DNA from: Mesodorylaimus sp. YZB2_4
Lineage: Eukaryota; Nematoda; Enoplea; Dorylaimida; Dorylaimidae
Assembly: GCA_030248295.1 (NCBI GenBank)
Contig: JASANH010000626.1
Location: 806,001-870,000 of the forward strand
Reading direction: 5' to 3'
Length of the DNA stretch: 64,000 nt
Program-made: the position numbers and the translations under genes
Shown here: positions 34,462 to 46,086 of the stretch, piece by piece
How the letters are laid out: each line of letters begins with the position of its first letter
Numbering within the stretch: the stretch's first letter is position 1
The notes under the pieces: model-generated
What the model saw: the letters and a program-made list of their open reading frames with translations, nothing else
The model's database searches: none
Told to the model about the DNA's origin: nothing

Positions 34462-36083
34462 TCATTTCGGAATTTTGTTGAACAGACCGTTCAGTGCCGC
34501 CGTTTGATTCCCCCGTCTGCGGTCCGGGAATTCGACGAACCACACAATAACCGCAATCACGGTGAGACCACTAAAGCCCAAATAAAAGTTGATTATGGCA
34601 TTAATCTGGGACAAAAATTGTTCAGGTGTGTTCTTGACAGCGATACCGAATTCGAGAAAAGTGGTATAGACGGGGGCAAATGTCAAGGCCCGGAAATTGT
34701 AAAAGACATTTCTTTCAGCGAGTACGGCACTCCAGTGATAAGATTGAAAGCTGCAGGGATTCAGGCACAATTTCTTGCATTCGTCCACTCGTCTCGTTTG
34801 GTTCAGACGACACGACGAGTAGTGCCATGTTGTACAATAGGGTAAAGCGCGATCAAGCGTGGTGGTATGCTTGCGATATGCAAATGTAGTGCACCCACAC
34901 ACTTGATTGATCTTCTTCAACATGCAGTTGCTTTTGCACACAGCAGGGCATGATTCTTGGTAACAAGACACTCCTTGTCTTTTTTCCACCACTCTCAGAA
35001 ATGTAATAGGCAACGGTGACAAGTTCGTACGGGTCTTTGAGTACGCGAATCAGGTGACTGTTGGTAAGACATTCTGGTGGCCACGAAATGTACTCGAGGT
35101 CTGATATTAGATAGATGTAGTTCATGGAACTATTGCCAAGCGCATCAGGGCCATGGTTGCTTCAGGTTGTGAGACGGCAACGTAGCTGATCTGATCTAGC
35201 GGAATGTGGAAACAAAACCGATTTCTCAAAGCCAATGAAGGGACAGTGTCGAGGATGTGTGCGCATATGTTGGACGATTCATCCCATGCTTGAAAGCTTC
35301 GATTAAACATCGTAGATTATGAGCATACGAATTGTGCCAACCGATGGTACAGTTGATCAACTTTGGCTTTGTTCTGCAACATAAAATCGGGATTCGGCCT
35401 GGGGATACACCACCCGCATTTGGTCAGTCCAGTGTGTTCTAAACCCAAGTCTACATCCATTGCTGTGATGCATGACAAGAAGTAGAACACTGCGTCCAGC
35501 AGCGGTGCATCCAGTCTAAATTTTTCGCATCCAGACTTTCAAAACTGTCGCCTGATTCTGCCATCAGCCTGTTGATTATAGCCATAGATAGGCTTCTATA
35601 AACTGGCGTCCAATGGGGCAGGGTTGTAAAGGCTTCGTGGATGCCAGGTTCATCCAATCCTTCCAAGTCAATATCGCGCCACACGTCCCACGATCTGTTG
35701 GCCAACTGGTCGCACAGCTGGCACGGGTATATCTCGTTCCTGGAATGGCGGTATACATAATGCGCCACTTGACTCAAGTATTGGCCGTTCCAAGGAATGC
35801 ACAAGGTGACTGGTGCTCCATGCTGGTTTCGTTGTGCTTGGCTATGTCCACTTGGGCAATTACGTTATTGTTTCTGGTCTTCCAGTAACGGATAGAATTC
35901 CTTGACGGTGGCCCCGATCAAAAGCAGGATACCAACTGTCCAAATGAACATGGTTTTCCATCCTGGCCAAGAAAAACCGCAACCGGCTAGGACAGAACGC
36001 AACATATTTCCGACAGATTCCGAGACCGACAATGCTGGCTCGTATGTCCCAGTCAAGCAATATCCATTTATCTGATGGGGCAT
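34462..36083 (-). pseudogene. DEG/ENaC amiloride-sensitive channel pseudogene (intronless, frameshifted)
   Basis: Read on the minus strand, the order of DEG/ENaC landmarks is intact over the usual length. The N-terminus has a first membrane segment (WKTMFIWTVGILLLIGATVK). Near 35820-35860 there is a VTLC-type motif after IAQVDIAKHN. Cysteine-rich extracellular parts (CYQESCPAVCKSNC, INQVCGCTTF, PYCTTWHYSSC, CKKLCLNPC) follow, and the second membrane segment carries a GFS selectivity triplet (NFYLGFSGLTVIAVIVWF). The frame changes near 35865, 35830, 35122 and 35000, and an in-frame TAA lies near 35317. No splice sites explain the breaks. The lack of introns in a genome where almost every gene is split suggests a retrocopy that decayed. 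Confidence 0.75.
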
Positions 36084-36623
36084 GCTAACGGGGCCTCGCC
36101 CTCGTCAGAGAAATAAGTTCACCTGCCTCTGATTCATAGGGGCCTCGTTCTTGGAATAGCGGTCACATAATGCGCAACCCCCACCAAGCTACTTTGTGAA
36201 CTGCATTGACGTGTATATGCGCATCATATGGAACGGGGCTGTCACGTTGATTGTCATGCCTTGATCATGGTAATATGACTTTTCCCGCTCGAGGGCGCCT
36301 GAAATTCTTCGGGGTTTGTCTACGGTAGTTGGCAGTTGTAACTAATTCATGCCATTTAGGCGCCAGACCTTGTTATCCGCAATGTTTCATCACATGATCC
36401 CAATCTAACCGAATAGCGAATGTGTAGTTGTTTCAACATTTCAAGCTTCCTGTCTTGCGCCTCTCACCTTTGCCTCACCATCTTATATCGATGTATAAAC
36501 AGAAACATGTAGTTCGTCGGTGCAAGCTCATTGGAAAACTTCGCTCGTTATGCTGTTTGACGTCAACGAAGAGTAATACGAGGTCAGTAAGTTCAGTTTA
36601 TCTGAAGCGAAGTCCCGAGCTTT
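36084..36623. other. Spacer without recognised gene
   Basis: About 540 bases upstream of the DEG/ENaC relic. Nothing coding could be supported. Confidence 0.35.
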
Positions 36624-38871
36624 GTGCACATCTGCACCAAGAAATACTTTGCCCTTTACCTCGGGACAAAAATAGGGGTGGGGCAAAAATGGAAAATGCA
36701 GCCTACCCGACCAATTTTGAAAAGATTACAGCCATCTCGCGTTCTTGGCGATCATGCGCTAGCTCGTTCTTTGACTGCAGCTAATTTTGGCAAATTCTCT
36801 CCATAATTAACCAGGCTGGTGCATCCGGTAGCCTCTGATCACAATGTTGATGTTATTTATAATTTCTATGCGCCAAATGAGAAGTGGGAAACACAAATGC
36901 GTCACATGTCACCATTTTTCGATTATAACAGTAATTTACAGCATCCGGCTGACTCTGATCCTGTCGATGATACTGCCCACAACTTTTGTTGATCGATAGC
37001 TACATTAGGAAAAGCAAGGCGGCATCGCCGGCTGACATTAGCCTCCTCTCCGAAGACTTCGAAAAAGGTTCCAAGCCACGGCTGTCTCTGCCATCACGAT
37101 TTCTTGCCCTCGCCGTGCAATCGGTCCAACCCTGTGGACCGTTGGTAGGCTTGGATCGACTGCGCGCCGCACTTGACGAGGGTTGGTCCAACAAGGCGAT
37201 ATTGGTTGAAGGAATGTCACCACAACTATCAGGAATCGTTTGCGTATGGGAGTCGGCCTCCAATCGAAAATTAATGCTGCTCATCGTAGCAGAGCGGAAA
37301 TATCTACATATGTGCCCTGAGATCATATTATAGATCTAGTTCGGTCTGGTATCAGCAGTCAGAAACAGAAAGGCGGCGTATGGTACAAAATCGGTGTGCC
37401 AGATGACGTCGAATTCAATGCGACTGGTCGATTATGGAATGGGCGCTGGGAATTACAGAAAGAGGAATCACAAACACCACATCATGACTTTCGATTCCTG
37501 CACTATTTTTGGATGTTTTGGCCATAGCCATGGATGGACACGCTTGGTTTGGTCGAATGAATCCCAAAATTTGATCTGTTCCTTTTTTTAAGAATCACCA
37601 TCTTGTGCTTCACATTAGGGGGAGAGCTTGGTGCTGGATATGTCTTGTTCAATGTCATATTCATCAATCTGACCATCGAATCAAATATTTGGTATTAAGT
37701 TAACGGATGACTCACTTTATTATCGATCGATAAAATTATTGTTTGCTCAGTGGGTATAGGATTAGACTTTGTACATGCGAGAATAGCTACTTCATTCACT
37801 TCGTTGGTAAAGTCCATGCTTGGCAGAAAATCTCGTTGGAAAACGAATCGAGAATACAGCCTCTACTGGTGTGCAAAGTCAGCGAGGGTTCTGGGTTTTT
37901 TAAACTGGCCTCTGTCTCCAGGAATTGAACTCAGAATGAGCCCAGGCCAGCGCTGACACAAACACTTCGCTTTGGTATCCCAGTGTACTAGCTTTGTATG
38001 TAAATATGTCTTCTCGTATAGCTGATAAGTTCTGTGAGCGCGTCTACTGTACATCCACCTAGTTCGATTGAGACGGTTGTACTCGACCAAACCACCAGGG
38101 GCAAAAACTTTATTGGTTGGGACTTCCTGCTAATTCAGAAAAAACTTGCGATGTGGACATTCTTTCGGTCAGTGTGCGTCCTCATAATGTGCATAAGCAG
38201 GATTGCCTGGTGTAAGGAATGCATAGCTTTTAAAGGCCAACTGAATTGTGGCAAAGACGCGCGGAAACACGAGAATGTTCCCGTTTTTATGTCTGAAGAT
38301 GGTAAGGCGGAGTAACTGTTCTCTTACCGTCGCCAGCCGCCAGGCAGAGCTTGATGGTCCATGGTGCTTTAAAGCTCTCTGCAAAATTTTGGACCCGTGT
38401 GGTCAACTGGTCAACATTGGTGAACGCCCAAAGTCCTGCAGGTGCTGACCACTGGATTCCACAGCTTGAGTTTTTCGAGCTTGCTGTGGAAAAATTGAAA
38501 ACCCAATTGACCACTGTTGACCATTCGGCCAGACAGGTAATATTTTGCGGATTTTGCACCTAGCAACATTGGTTATGTCAAGTCTGACTTGGCGGCTGGG
38601 GATGTCCCCCTGTTAGCCATCAGTAATGGGGCAGTTGCTTCCTCCTTTGTCTAGATAGCCGTAATGGCGTTGCAGACAACGACGCGACAGAGGACGACGG
38701 AACCTTCTTCGTATCAGCTTGTTCAGGCGGCCTTATTTCGCCTCGCTTTCAGCCTAAGTTGTTCATTGAGCACGAATGCAATGGCAAAAAAGAAACTAAA
38801 AAGATAACGATGCCACATGCCAAAGATGTGCCCATAGTAAATGATCTTGGTTTGATTCAGCTGGACGAATA
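36624..38871 (+). pseudogene. Broken coding-like tract, possibly an old RNA-virus capsid copy
   Basis: Several well-formed reading segments follow each other on the plus strand, separated by stops and frame changes. They lie at 36624-36992 (one internal TAA at 36804), 36986-37333, 37321-37527 (contains GVWYKIGVPDDVEFN and WNGRWELQKEE), about 37617-37697 (GGELGAGYVLFNVIFINL), about 38300-38540, and about 38654-38871 (DDGTFFVSACSGG, ending LIQLDE-stop). The phrase WELQKEE followed by a GEL-x-x-x-Y strand resembles jelly-roll capsid proteins of positive-strand RNA viruses, so a decayed endogenous viral element is one reading. A decayed host gene is the other. No family was confirmed and the breaks are left as they stand. 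A SINE piece at 37860-37965 lies inside. Confidence 0.3.
37860..37965 (-). mobile_element. SINE fragment (copy 3, reverse)
   Basis: The minus strand reads TGAGTTCAATTCCTGG, then GAGGCCAGTTT and AACCCTCGCTG, then TTTGCACACC. These parallel bases 1847-1915 of SINE copy 1 in order and spacing, including the B-box. Confidence 0.5.
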
Positions 38872-39504
38872 AAGTACTGTTGAATGATACCATATCGCTA
38901 GAGGACTCTGGTTACTATTGAATTATTCACGAGTATCTGGCTTCTGATACGTGTATTTCTTCTGTGCGAGCTCGTCGTTGCACTTTTTAAAAACGTATAA
39001 GCATTTATTTACCTGAGCATCAGGAATGGTCCTTAAGCCAGTTCGCGCTGACAGCAGACAATAAAGGCGAATTTATACTTCACTGCGGGTGAGGGCCGGG
39101 AGTGCGACGGGGGGTGATTTACGTTATACAGCAGCGGGCACGGGACGGGGGGGGGGGGGGGGGGGGGGCCGCCGATTTTTACCTGGGCGCTCTAAAAGGA
39201 TTATTTATTTTCTCGAGAAGCTTATATCCTATCAAATCTCCTATTTTCTTCACTAACCGGAAGGAACGGGAGCTAGGTATGGGTCCGCGTGATTGATTGG
39301 TCAAGTAGGTAGCCGAGAGGAGAGCTACGAGCCAGTAGGACAGAAGCTGGCTGGGCAGTCCGTTTGAATCGATGACCTCGGCATGGCGTTACTAAAATCC
39401 ATTGGGAGTTTCTAAACACTAAGACTCAAAAGCGGGCAAGTGAGAGGCAAATTTTCCTTGAGCTAACGAACGGATCTCAGGTGTGTTTTTTCTTTTCAGT
39501 AAAA
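38872..39504. promoter_or_regulatory. Upstream of KIF3B with poly-G tract and tRNA-like repeat
   Basis: A run of about 20 G lies at 39149-39168. Bases 39303-39376 contain an A-box-like TAGCCGAGAGG and, after a GCTGGCTGGGC arm, a weak B-box-like GTTTGAATC, like a decayed leucine/serine tRNA or SINE head. A TTTTTTCTTTTCAG acceptor ends at 39499, 5 bases before the KIF3B start codon. Confidence 0.4.
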
Positions 39505-42500
39505 ATGAGCGTAAAAAGCTCAAAGAACGCCGAGACTGTCAAGGTGATTGTGCGATGTCGGCCAATGAGCGAGAAAGAGGTCAGCGAGGGTTTCGAGCGG
39601 TAAGTTTCGATTTATCACAAACATTTTGGGGTAGTTTGCTCGCTAGAAAGTTCCAGTTTTATGTGAACTTTGTTGTAATTTTTGACCTTTATATTGGTCT
39701 GATCATAAATCTGTGCATTTACAATCGATAGTTAATGTTTTTCCCAAGTCCTGTCAGGACTCGGAAAACTTTTTATCTTTTACTTGAAAAATTTTCGGTT
39801 TCTCCCCGAACCACATGCTGTCTTATTTTTAGAGTTGTTGCCATGTACGGGGAACGGGGCGCAGTCGAACTGAAAAACCCCAATTCTCCGGACGAACCAC
39901 CAAAAACTTTTACTTTCGATGCTGTCTATGACTGGAAGTAAGACATTGGGAAAACGTATTTTTGTTGCAGCTATTTCTGTACGGATGTGTGTTTGACCTT
40001 TTCAGTTCTGCCCAGCGCGACCTGTATGACGAATCTTTCAAACCGCTCGTCGAATCTGTACTGAGCGGTTACAATGGGACTATTTTTGCCTATGGGCAAA
40101 CAGGAACGGGCAAAACGTTTACGATGGAAGGCGTGAGAGACAATCCGGAATTACGAGGAGTCATCCCGAATTCTTTCGAACATATTTTCAATCACATTGC
40201 GAGGACATCGGGCGATCAACAGTATTTGGTTCGGGCATCGTATTTGGAGATCTATCAGGTGGGTGTCGATGCATATATGCTTGAGACATCGGTGTGGGAA
40301 AAGACAGCGTGATCCTGGTCGTTGAATCTATGTTGTCGGCGCTTCTGAGGCTGATTTTTCTGAGGAATGCGGAAGAGTCTCCGAGACACTGCTGATGAGG
40401 ACCGCGTTTGGCCCGTCAACTGACTGTGTCCTACTCTTCAGGAAGAAATCAGAGACTTATTGGCCAAAGATCAGTCGAAACGGTTAGAGATGAAGGAGCG
40501 ACCGGATATCGGCGTTTACGTCAAGGATTTATCGTCGTTCGTGACCAAGAGTGTGAAAGAAATCGAGCATGTTATGACTGTTGGCAATTCCAACCGATCC
40601 GTTGGGTAGGAGTCAATATTTGTGACATTGTGCCAGGACTAAACAGCTGCGATTTCAGAGCCACTAACATGAACGAGCACAGTTCTCGATCGCACGCTAT
40701 TTTTATAATTACCGTTGAATGCAGCGAACAAGCCGCCGATGGCAAAGGTCATATTCGTGTTGGCCGTTTGAATCTGGTTGATTTAGCTGGCAGTGAAAGG
40801 CAAAGCAAGACTGGAGCTACGGTAGGTCTGCTTCGAGGATTGCAGGATGTAGAGGCTGTGTTGTGGATCAGTGTAAGCTTTCTTGTAGGGAACGCGATTC
40901 AAAGAGGCAACCAAAATCAACTTGTCGCTGTCAGCATTGGGAAACGTAATTTCGGCTCTTGTCGATGGAAAAAGTGGCCATGTTCCTTATCGAGACTCGA
41001 AATTGACACGACTTTTGCAAGGTACTGTCGCCTACAGTACTGTGTGTACCGTACTGTACTGTAGGTTGCATCAAAGGCCAGTTTCACGATCATCTGTGAC
41101 ATTTCTTAAATATTAGGCCATCCTGACCCTGTCCACATCATGGGGACTTGACCATCTTATATAGGATATGCCCTAGATGATTGCAAATCCAGCCCCAGCG
41201 GCTTGGCAATGACTGACGTGAGCTGGCTGAAATGATATTTTGCTATTGATGAATCCCCTAACAGTTTTGCGGTTTTTGCAGATTCCTTGGGTGGTAACGC
41301 CAAGACTGTCATGGTGGCCAATATCGGTCCTGCCAGTTACAATTACGATGAAACGTTAGGCACGTTACGATACGCGAATCGGGCCAAGAATATAAAGAAT
41401 AAGCCGCGCATAAATGAAGATCCGAAGGACGCATTATTACGAGAGTTCCAGGAAGAGATCACAAGGTACAGCTGATATTTTCTTGCTGAGTCTGTGCTTA
41501 CAACTTTTTCCAAATAGATTGAAAAATGCTTTGGCATCACGGCAGCAAGGCGACGGAGGCGCTGTGCAGAAACGATCAAAAAGGAAGAAGCGAAAGAAGG
41601 GGAAATCGGGTGATGGTAAGTAGCAGGTTTCTCAAAACCATTTTGCGTTTTTTTAGCAATTCGTTTTTCGATTTAGCGACAGGAGAGGGCGAAGAGGGGA
41701 CGGCGGATGAGGGAGAGGAAGAAGGAATGACTGAAGAGGAATATTTGCTGCAACAGCAGAAACGATTGGAAATCGAGAAACAAGCCATCATGGCCAATAC
41801 GAATATCATCGCGGAGGAGAAGGCTAAGCTATTGAGTGGGATCGACGAGAGAGCGGCTGAGCTGAAGAAGCAAGAAGATGACCTGAAAGCTTTGAGGTTA
41901 AAGATCAAAGTACGAATTTGAATGAGAACGCCCCAATCCCTGCATGAATCGCTTGTAACTGCGCTTTTCAGGCAATGGAAAGCAAACTGCTCACCGGAGA
42001 CAAGAACATAATTGAACACACGAATGAGCAGCAGCTGGCATTGGAAAATAAACGAAATGAATTGGCTGAGCAACGAGTAAGCAAGTTTATGGCGGATTAG
42101 TATGGATTGACGTAATTTGATCTCGTTTTCAGCGTAAAGAACGAGAAGTGCTGCAACAATTAGAAAGCCAAGAGGAAAGCACGGTTGAGATTCAAAACAC
42201 GTTCACGTCGCTTCAACAGGAAGTCGAAGTAAAAACAAAAAAGTTGAAGCGAATGTTTACGAAATTGCAAAGAATTAAAATGGAAATACGCGATTTGCAA
42301 GAGGAAAATTCTCGAAGAAGACAAGAACTGGAAAGTGCAATAACAGAGTTGACCAAAGAACTGAAACTGAAGTAAGCTTCTAGGAAAGTCAGGGAATTCC
42401 GCTTGTACGAATGACTTTGTTTCAGGACACTGATTGTTGAGAATTTCATCCCGTTGGACGTGAAAGAGAGAATATTGACCAGAGCTATGTACGATGAGGA

Positions 42501-43122
42501 CGAGGACGCCTGGAAGTTGACGCCATTGGAGGGAGGCAATAAAAGGTAAGATTTGCCTAATTTCATAATTTGATAGATTTGGCATAGATTCTATTTCAGT
42601 TTGGAACTTCTCCCGAAACGTCCCGTGTCGACTCCGGGCGCTCGGAGACCGGAATCGGAATATGGTAGAATAGCGGGAGCGATGGGCAAGAGTTTGCGTT
42701 TTAAGGTAGCGTTTCGGTTGACTGATTGTGGAAGAGTTGACTTGATTTGGCTTTTTGTCCTTTTTAGGGTGAGAACATCTTGTTGTGCGAACTCGACGTG
42801 CCAGCTCGAACAACGAAGGATTATGAAAGTCCCGAAGTGGCGCCCGCTTTGCAAGCTGCTCTTGATGAAGCAATGAGGGACGATGGGGCCGATTTGCTGG
42901 TGGACGCGGGGTAACCATGGCAATATCTCTGCGCTTTGTGGGATGGCTTACTTACCCTGCTTCACTTTTAGATTGCCCAAGAACTTACCCAGTCGCCTGA
43001 ACCCCATGACCAGATTGGCTCGTCGCGCAACTGATTTGGGGGACCAGAATGCAAAAAACGCCGACGTCCACCACACGGCCGTCGTATACCCGAAGCCTCG
43101 CGGTCTCGTTTCAAAAAAGTGA
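39505..43122 (+). CDS. KIF3B: Kinesin-II motor subunit KIF3B-like
   Basis: Fifteen exons join in frame to 763 residues: 39505-39599, 39833-39937, 40006-40258, 40442-40605, 40659-40821, 40889-41021, 41282-41465, 41518-41615, 41677-41909, 41972-42076, 42133-42371, 42426-42545, 42600-42705, 42768-42910 and 42972-43122. The motor domain has the P-loop GQTGTGKT, switch [10 protein letters not shown] and switch [11 protein letters not shown] neck ([20 protein letters not shown]), a Lys/Arg-rich then Glu-rich linker, and a long coiled coil ([32 protein letters not shown]) follow. The C-terminus has [20 protein letters not shown] and ends [10 protein letters not shown], a tail typical of KIF3B rather than KIF3A. 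It is the plus-end motor of heterotrimeric kinesin-II that drives anterograde intraflagellar transport. Intron 6 contains a 10-bp stem. Confidence 0.95.
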
Positions 43123-44357
43123 GAAGACGGAAACGAATAGCGAGCTATAGCACCGACTTGGAGATCACGTATTCTGCACACGCTGCCGCACCCAATGCAC
43201 CTTCCCCACGTTTGCCTTCTCCTTTTTCGAATTTTTCTTTCGCGCCATATGGAGGACCGATAAGTTATTCGCACCGGTGGCAATACGAAAGTCAAGATTT
43301 TCGATGGTTGACATCTAGTCTTGACTCGAGTTGCGAGTCGTGTTTTAAAAGTTCGGAAGAGAGGAAGTACTTTTTGAGGAGGTTAGTACTTTTTAGACAA
43401 CGCAGGCGTCATATTTATAGGACATCGATTCCGAGGTGTACAGTAATCTTATGTCAGTGTGATAGCATAGGGGTCAGACTGAGTGTGAGGCCGAGGAGAT
43501 GTAGCCCTGACAAAGACATGCCGTGCCATGCTGTCAACGCACGTTGCCGTTGTCCTAGGGGTATTACCAACACTTTCAGGAGGCTTACCAGCGATGCATT
43601 TCCGATTGTCAGAGTTTTAGAGTTTTTCTGTTTTATCCTCTTTTTATTGAGGTTTATTCTTTTATTGTTTTGAGCAGAGGGTGTGACAAAGCATACGAGA
43701 TCACCAGTTCGATGTGGGGATTATTGAGTGAATCTGCCTGCTCATTGTTTTGCAAGTTGAGATTGTTGGTAAGATCTGTTTTGTGATCTCGTGCTCTACT
43801 TAGACTTGGATCTGTCTATGGCGTGTTGCTAGTTACGAGTTTTAACTTATCTTTGCCATTGGTTTCTGCACTTGCCTTGGTGTTGGCTTTTTAGGGTTTG
43901 GGTTGGCTTTTGTGGACGTAGCGTGCGGCAGTGGTAGTTGCGGATGCAGAATGGTGCGTGTGGTGGACGTTGGACATTGAGTAAACTTGTCTTGTCTTCT
44001 CCTAGGGTTGACGGTGGACTTCTCTGGGTGCACTGCAGTAAGTCGACTGTGAGAAAGCGCATGTGCCTGCCCTCTCGATCCACTCTAGGAAAGCCAGGTG
44101 CCAGAAGCCTGTCGGATAGTTCCTCGATATCTCCAAATGCACGGCCGTTGCAGCTGTCACGCTTACAATTAGTTGCACCACACCTAGGGATGTCTGCCCA
44201 AGCGAGCCACTTTTGATTTGTGGATACTGTAAGAATAGACGTGCAGGTACCTTCGCAGTCGTTCCCTCTGGGTGAGTCACTCGAGCTGACAGGGCGGCTC
44301 TGTCTTGGCAGTTCCGTTTGTTCGCTTGTTTTCCCATTTTGCAATCGGTTACTCAAA
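43123..44357. other. Spacer downstream of KIF3B
   Basis: About 1.2 kb with KIF3B 3' UTR. The frame at 43119-43673 has no domain and its composition looks non-coding. An acceptor-like CTTGGCAG near 44311 lies about 45 bases before the next start codon. Confidence 0.35.
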
Positions 44358-46086
44358 ATGGTAGAGCCACGTTCTGCAAGGAATTTGCCTCATGAATCGA
44401 CTTCAAGGGCGAATGCAGACCATGACGATTTCGAATTGATTTGTGAGAGTAATCTGGAGGAAATGCTGTCTTCCCTGAGAGCTGTTACCACACAGCACTC
44501 GCCAGTGAGCAACGTGGACAGTGACCATGGGAATAGGAGCAATGAGATGATGGACGCGGCCCGAGTCTTCGAGCTCATACAAAAGGAGCATAAACTTCTG
44601 AAAGGTACGTTGAAATGGGAACAAAGATTGGAGTTGCTTCAGATTGCGCAACTCTGTGACTCGCGATCACCCTGAAGCAGGGCACACAAGAGTGGGAAGA
44701 CACGAGGTCGGGGTCCCTGGGACATAATCTCCTGTTCCTGCCGGCACCCATCTCTCATCTGGGCGGATACCAGATCTCCCAGGTGGTACAGCACTTCAAA
44801 GGGGTCCGATTAGGGGGGGGGGGTAGGGGGAGGGAAGCCATTCATAAGCTTGGAGCTAGGCAGCTGTCTGTATTCCGCAGTAAGCAGCACGCTGTTACAA
44901 ACGGGTACATGGCTGGTAGGATGACCAGTCCATCCGCAGCTCACTATTCTCACTTTTAGACGAACTGGTTTCGCAATCGACCACTTTGAGAGAGCGTCTT
45001 TCGGCATTAGATGAACGCGATCGCCAGAAAGAGAGAGAGGTATAACGACTGATTGTGCTCTATAACCTGGCCCAATCTCTGTTCTTGTGCCTTTCAGCTG
45101 GCCACTTTGAAAAATGAACTGGAAGCCACAAAATTGGCATTAAGAGAAAAGGAGAATCAGGAGTTGGTGCTACAAGGCCAGCTCCAATATTTTCGACAAT
45201 GCAGGTGGGTGTAGGTCATTATTCGATCGCGTGATTGTCTCAAACGCTCATTTTCTTAATCTCCATCTGGCATATTCCTGTTTCAGCATAAGAATATTCC
45301 TTTTTCAGTGAAAAAGCTGACATGCTTCATGCAAAGCTAATTGAATCGGAGGACCTCGTAAAACATCAGAATTCCATTATTCAGCAATTTCAAACCGATG
45401 GTTTCGTCAGTGTGCAGCCTCCAATGCTGACTGACCAGCTGCTGGCCAGCGAACTGTCACAAAAGGACGAACGATTGAAAAGACTGGAAACAGCCTTGAC
45501 CACTATCGAATCGGAATGTTTGAAGGCGCAGGAGGAGCATCGTGAAGCGAAGGAAACCGTGTCGGAATTACGTGGCTTAGTTACTGCTCTGCAATCGCAG
45601 GTAAGCTGATCGTGAGAGCCGTGCTTAATTAGGTTATTGTCGGGACTGAAGACAAAATTCCTATGTTTATGCCTTCCTCCCCCCCCCCCCCCCCCGCCGC
45701 CCCGCCCGCACACATGCGCAACTGACCAACCAGCCTTGACAAGCTCCAAATCAAAGACACGTTGCTTCTTCAGGCGGAATTGGACAAAGCAGAGTGGTCG
45801 GCAACCCGTGACGAATTGGACCAGCAGATTTACAGCCTGGTCGAACGCTTGTCCGTTTTAGACCCAGATTTCGTCGTTGCTCAGCCTCAGCGCACAGTAA
45901 GCTCGATTTTTTGCTCCCCTTCACAGTATTGCATTCTTTGTCTTCCAGATCACTCAACAAGCAGTGCTATCAGAGCAGACTATGGTCGGAGATGAAAGCA
46001 ATCAAGCTTGTGCCCGTTGTCATTTCCCCATTGCTGGCCGCAGTCATCATTCATGCCCGACTGAATCGATCGATGGCATCGATTGA
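44358..46086 (+). CDS. Coiled-coil protein with C-terminal Cys/His motif (possibly optineurin/NEMO-like)
   Basis: Exons 44358-44604, 44960-45039, 45098-45204, 45309-45600, 45774-45896 and 45949-46086 join in frame to 328 residues. An acidic N-terminus (DDFELICESNLEEML) is followed by almost continuous coiled coil. The segment AELDKAEWSATRDELDQQIY has a spacing reminiscent of the ubiquitin-binding UBAN region of optineurin and NEMO. The extreme C-terminus CARCHFPIAGRSHHSC is a short Cys2-His-Cys-type motif where those proteins carry a zinc finger. That likeness is only suggestive; the gene could be an unrelated coiled-coil adaptor. Introns 1 (44605-44959) and 4 (45601-45773) contain poly-G and poly-C runs. 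An AATAAA lies near 46273. Confidence 0.65.

Noticed and set aside
39303..39376. Possible leucine/serine tRNA gene
   Set aside because: A-box-like and weak B-box-like sequences are present, but acceptor and anticodon stems cannot be paired; kept only as a decayed repeat.
42160..42918. Minus-strand frame of 252 codons
   Set aside because: Antisense of the KIF3B coiled coil; it crosses several confirmed KIF3B introns.
43119..43673. Plus-strand frame of 184 codons after KIF3B
   Set aside because: It overlaps the KIF3B stop and 3' UTR and has no domain, no splice context and a low-complexity end.
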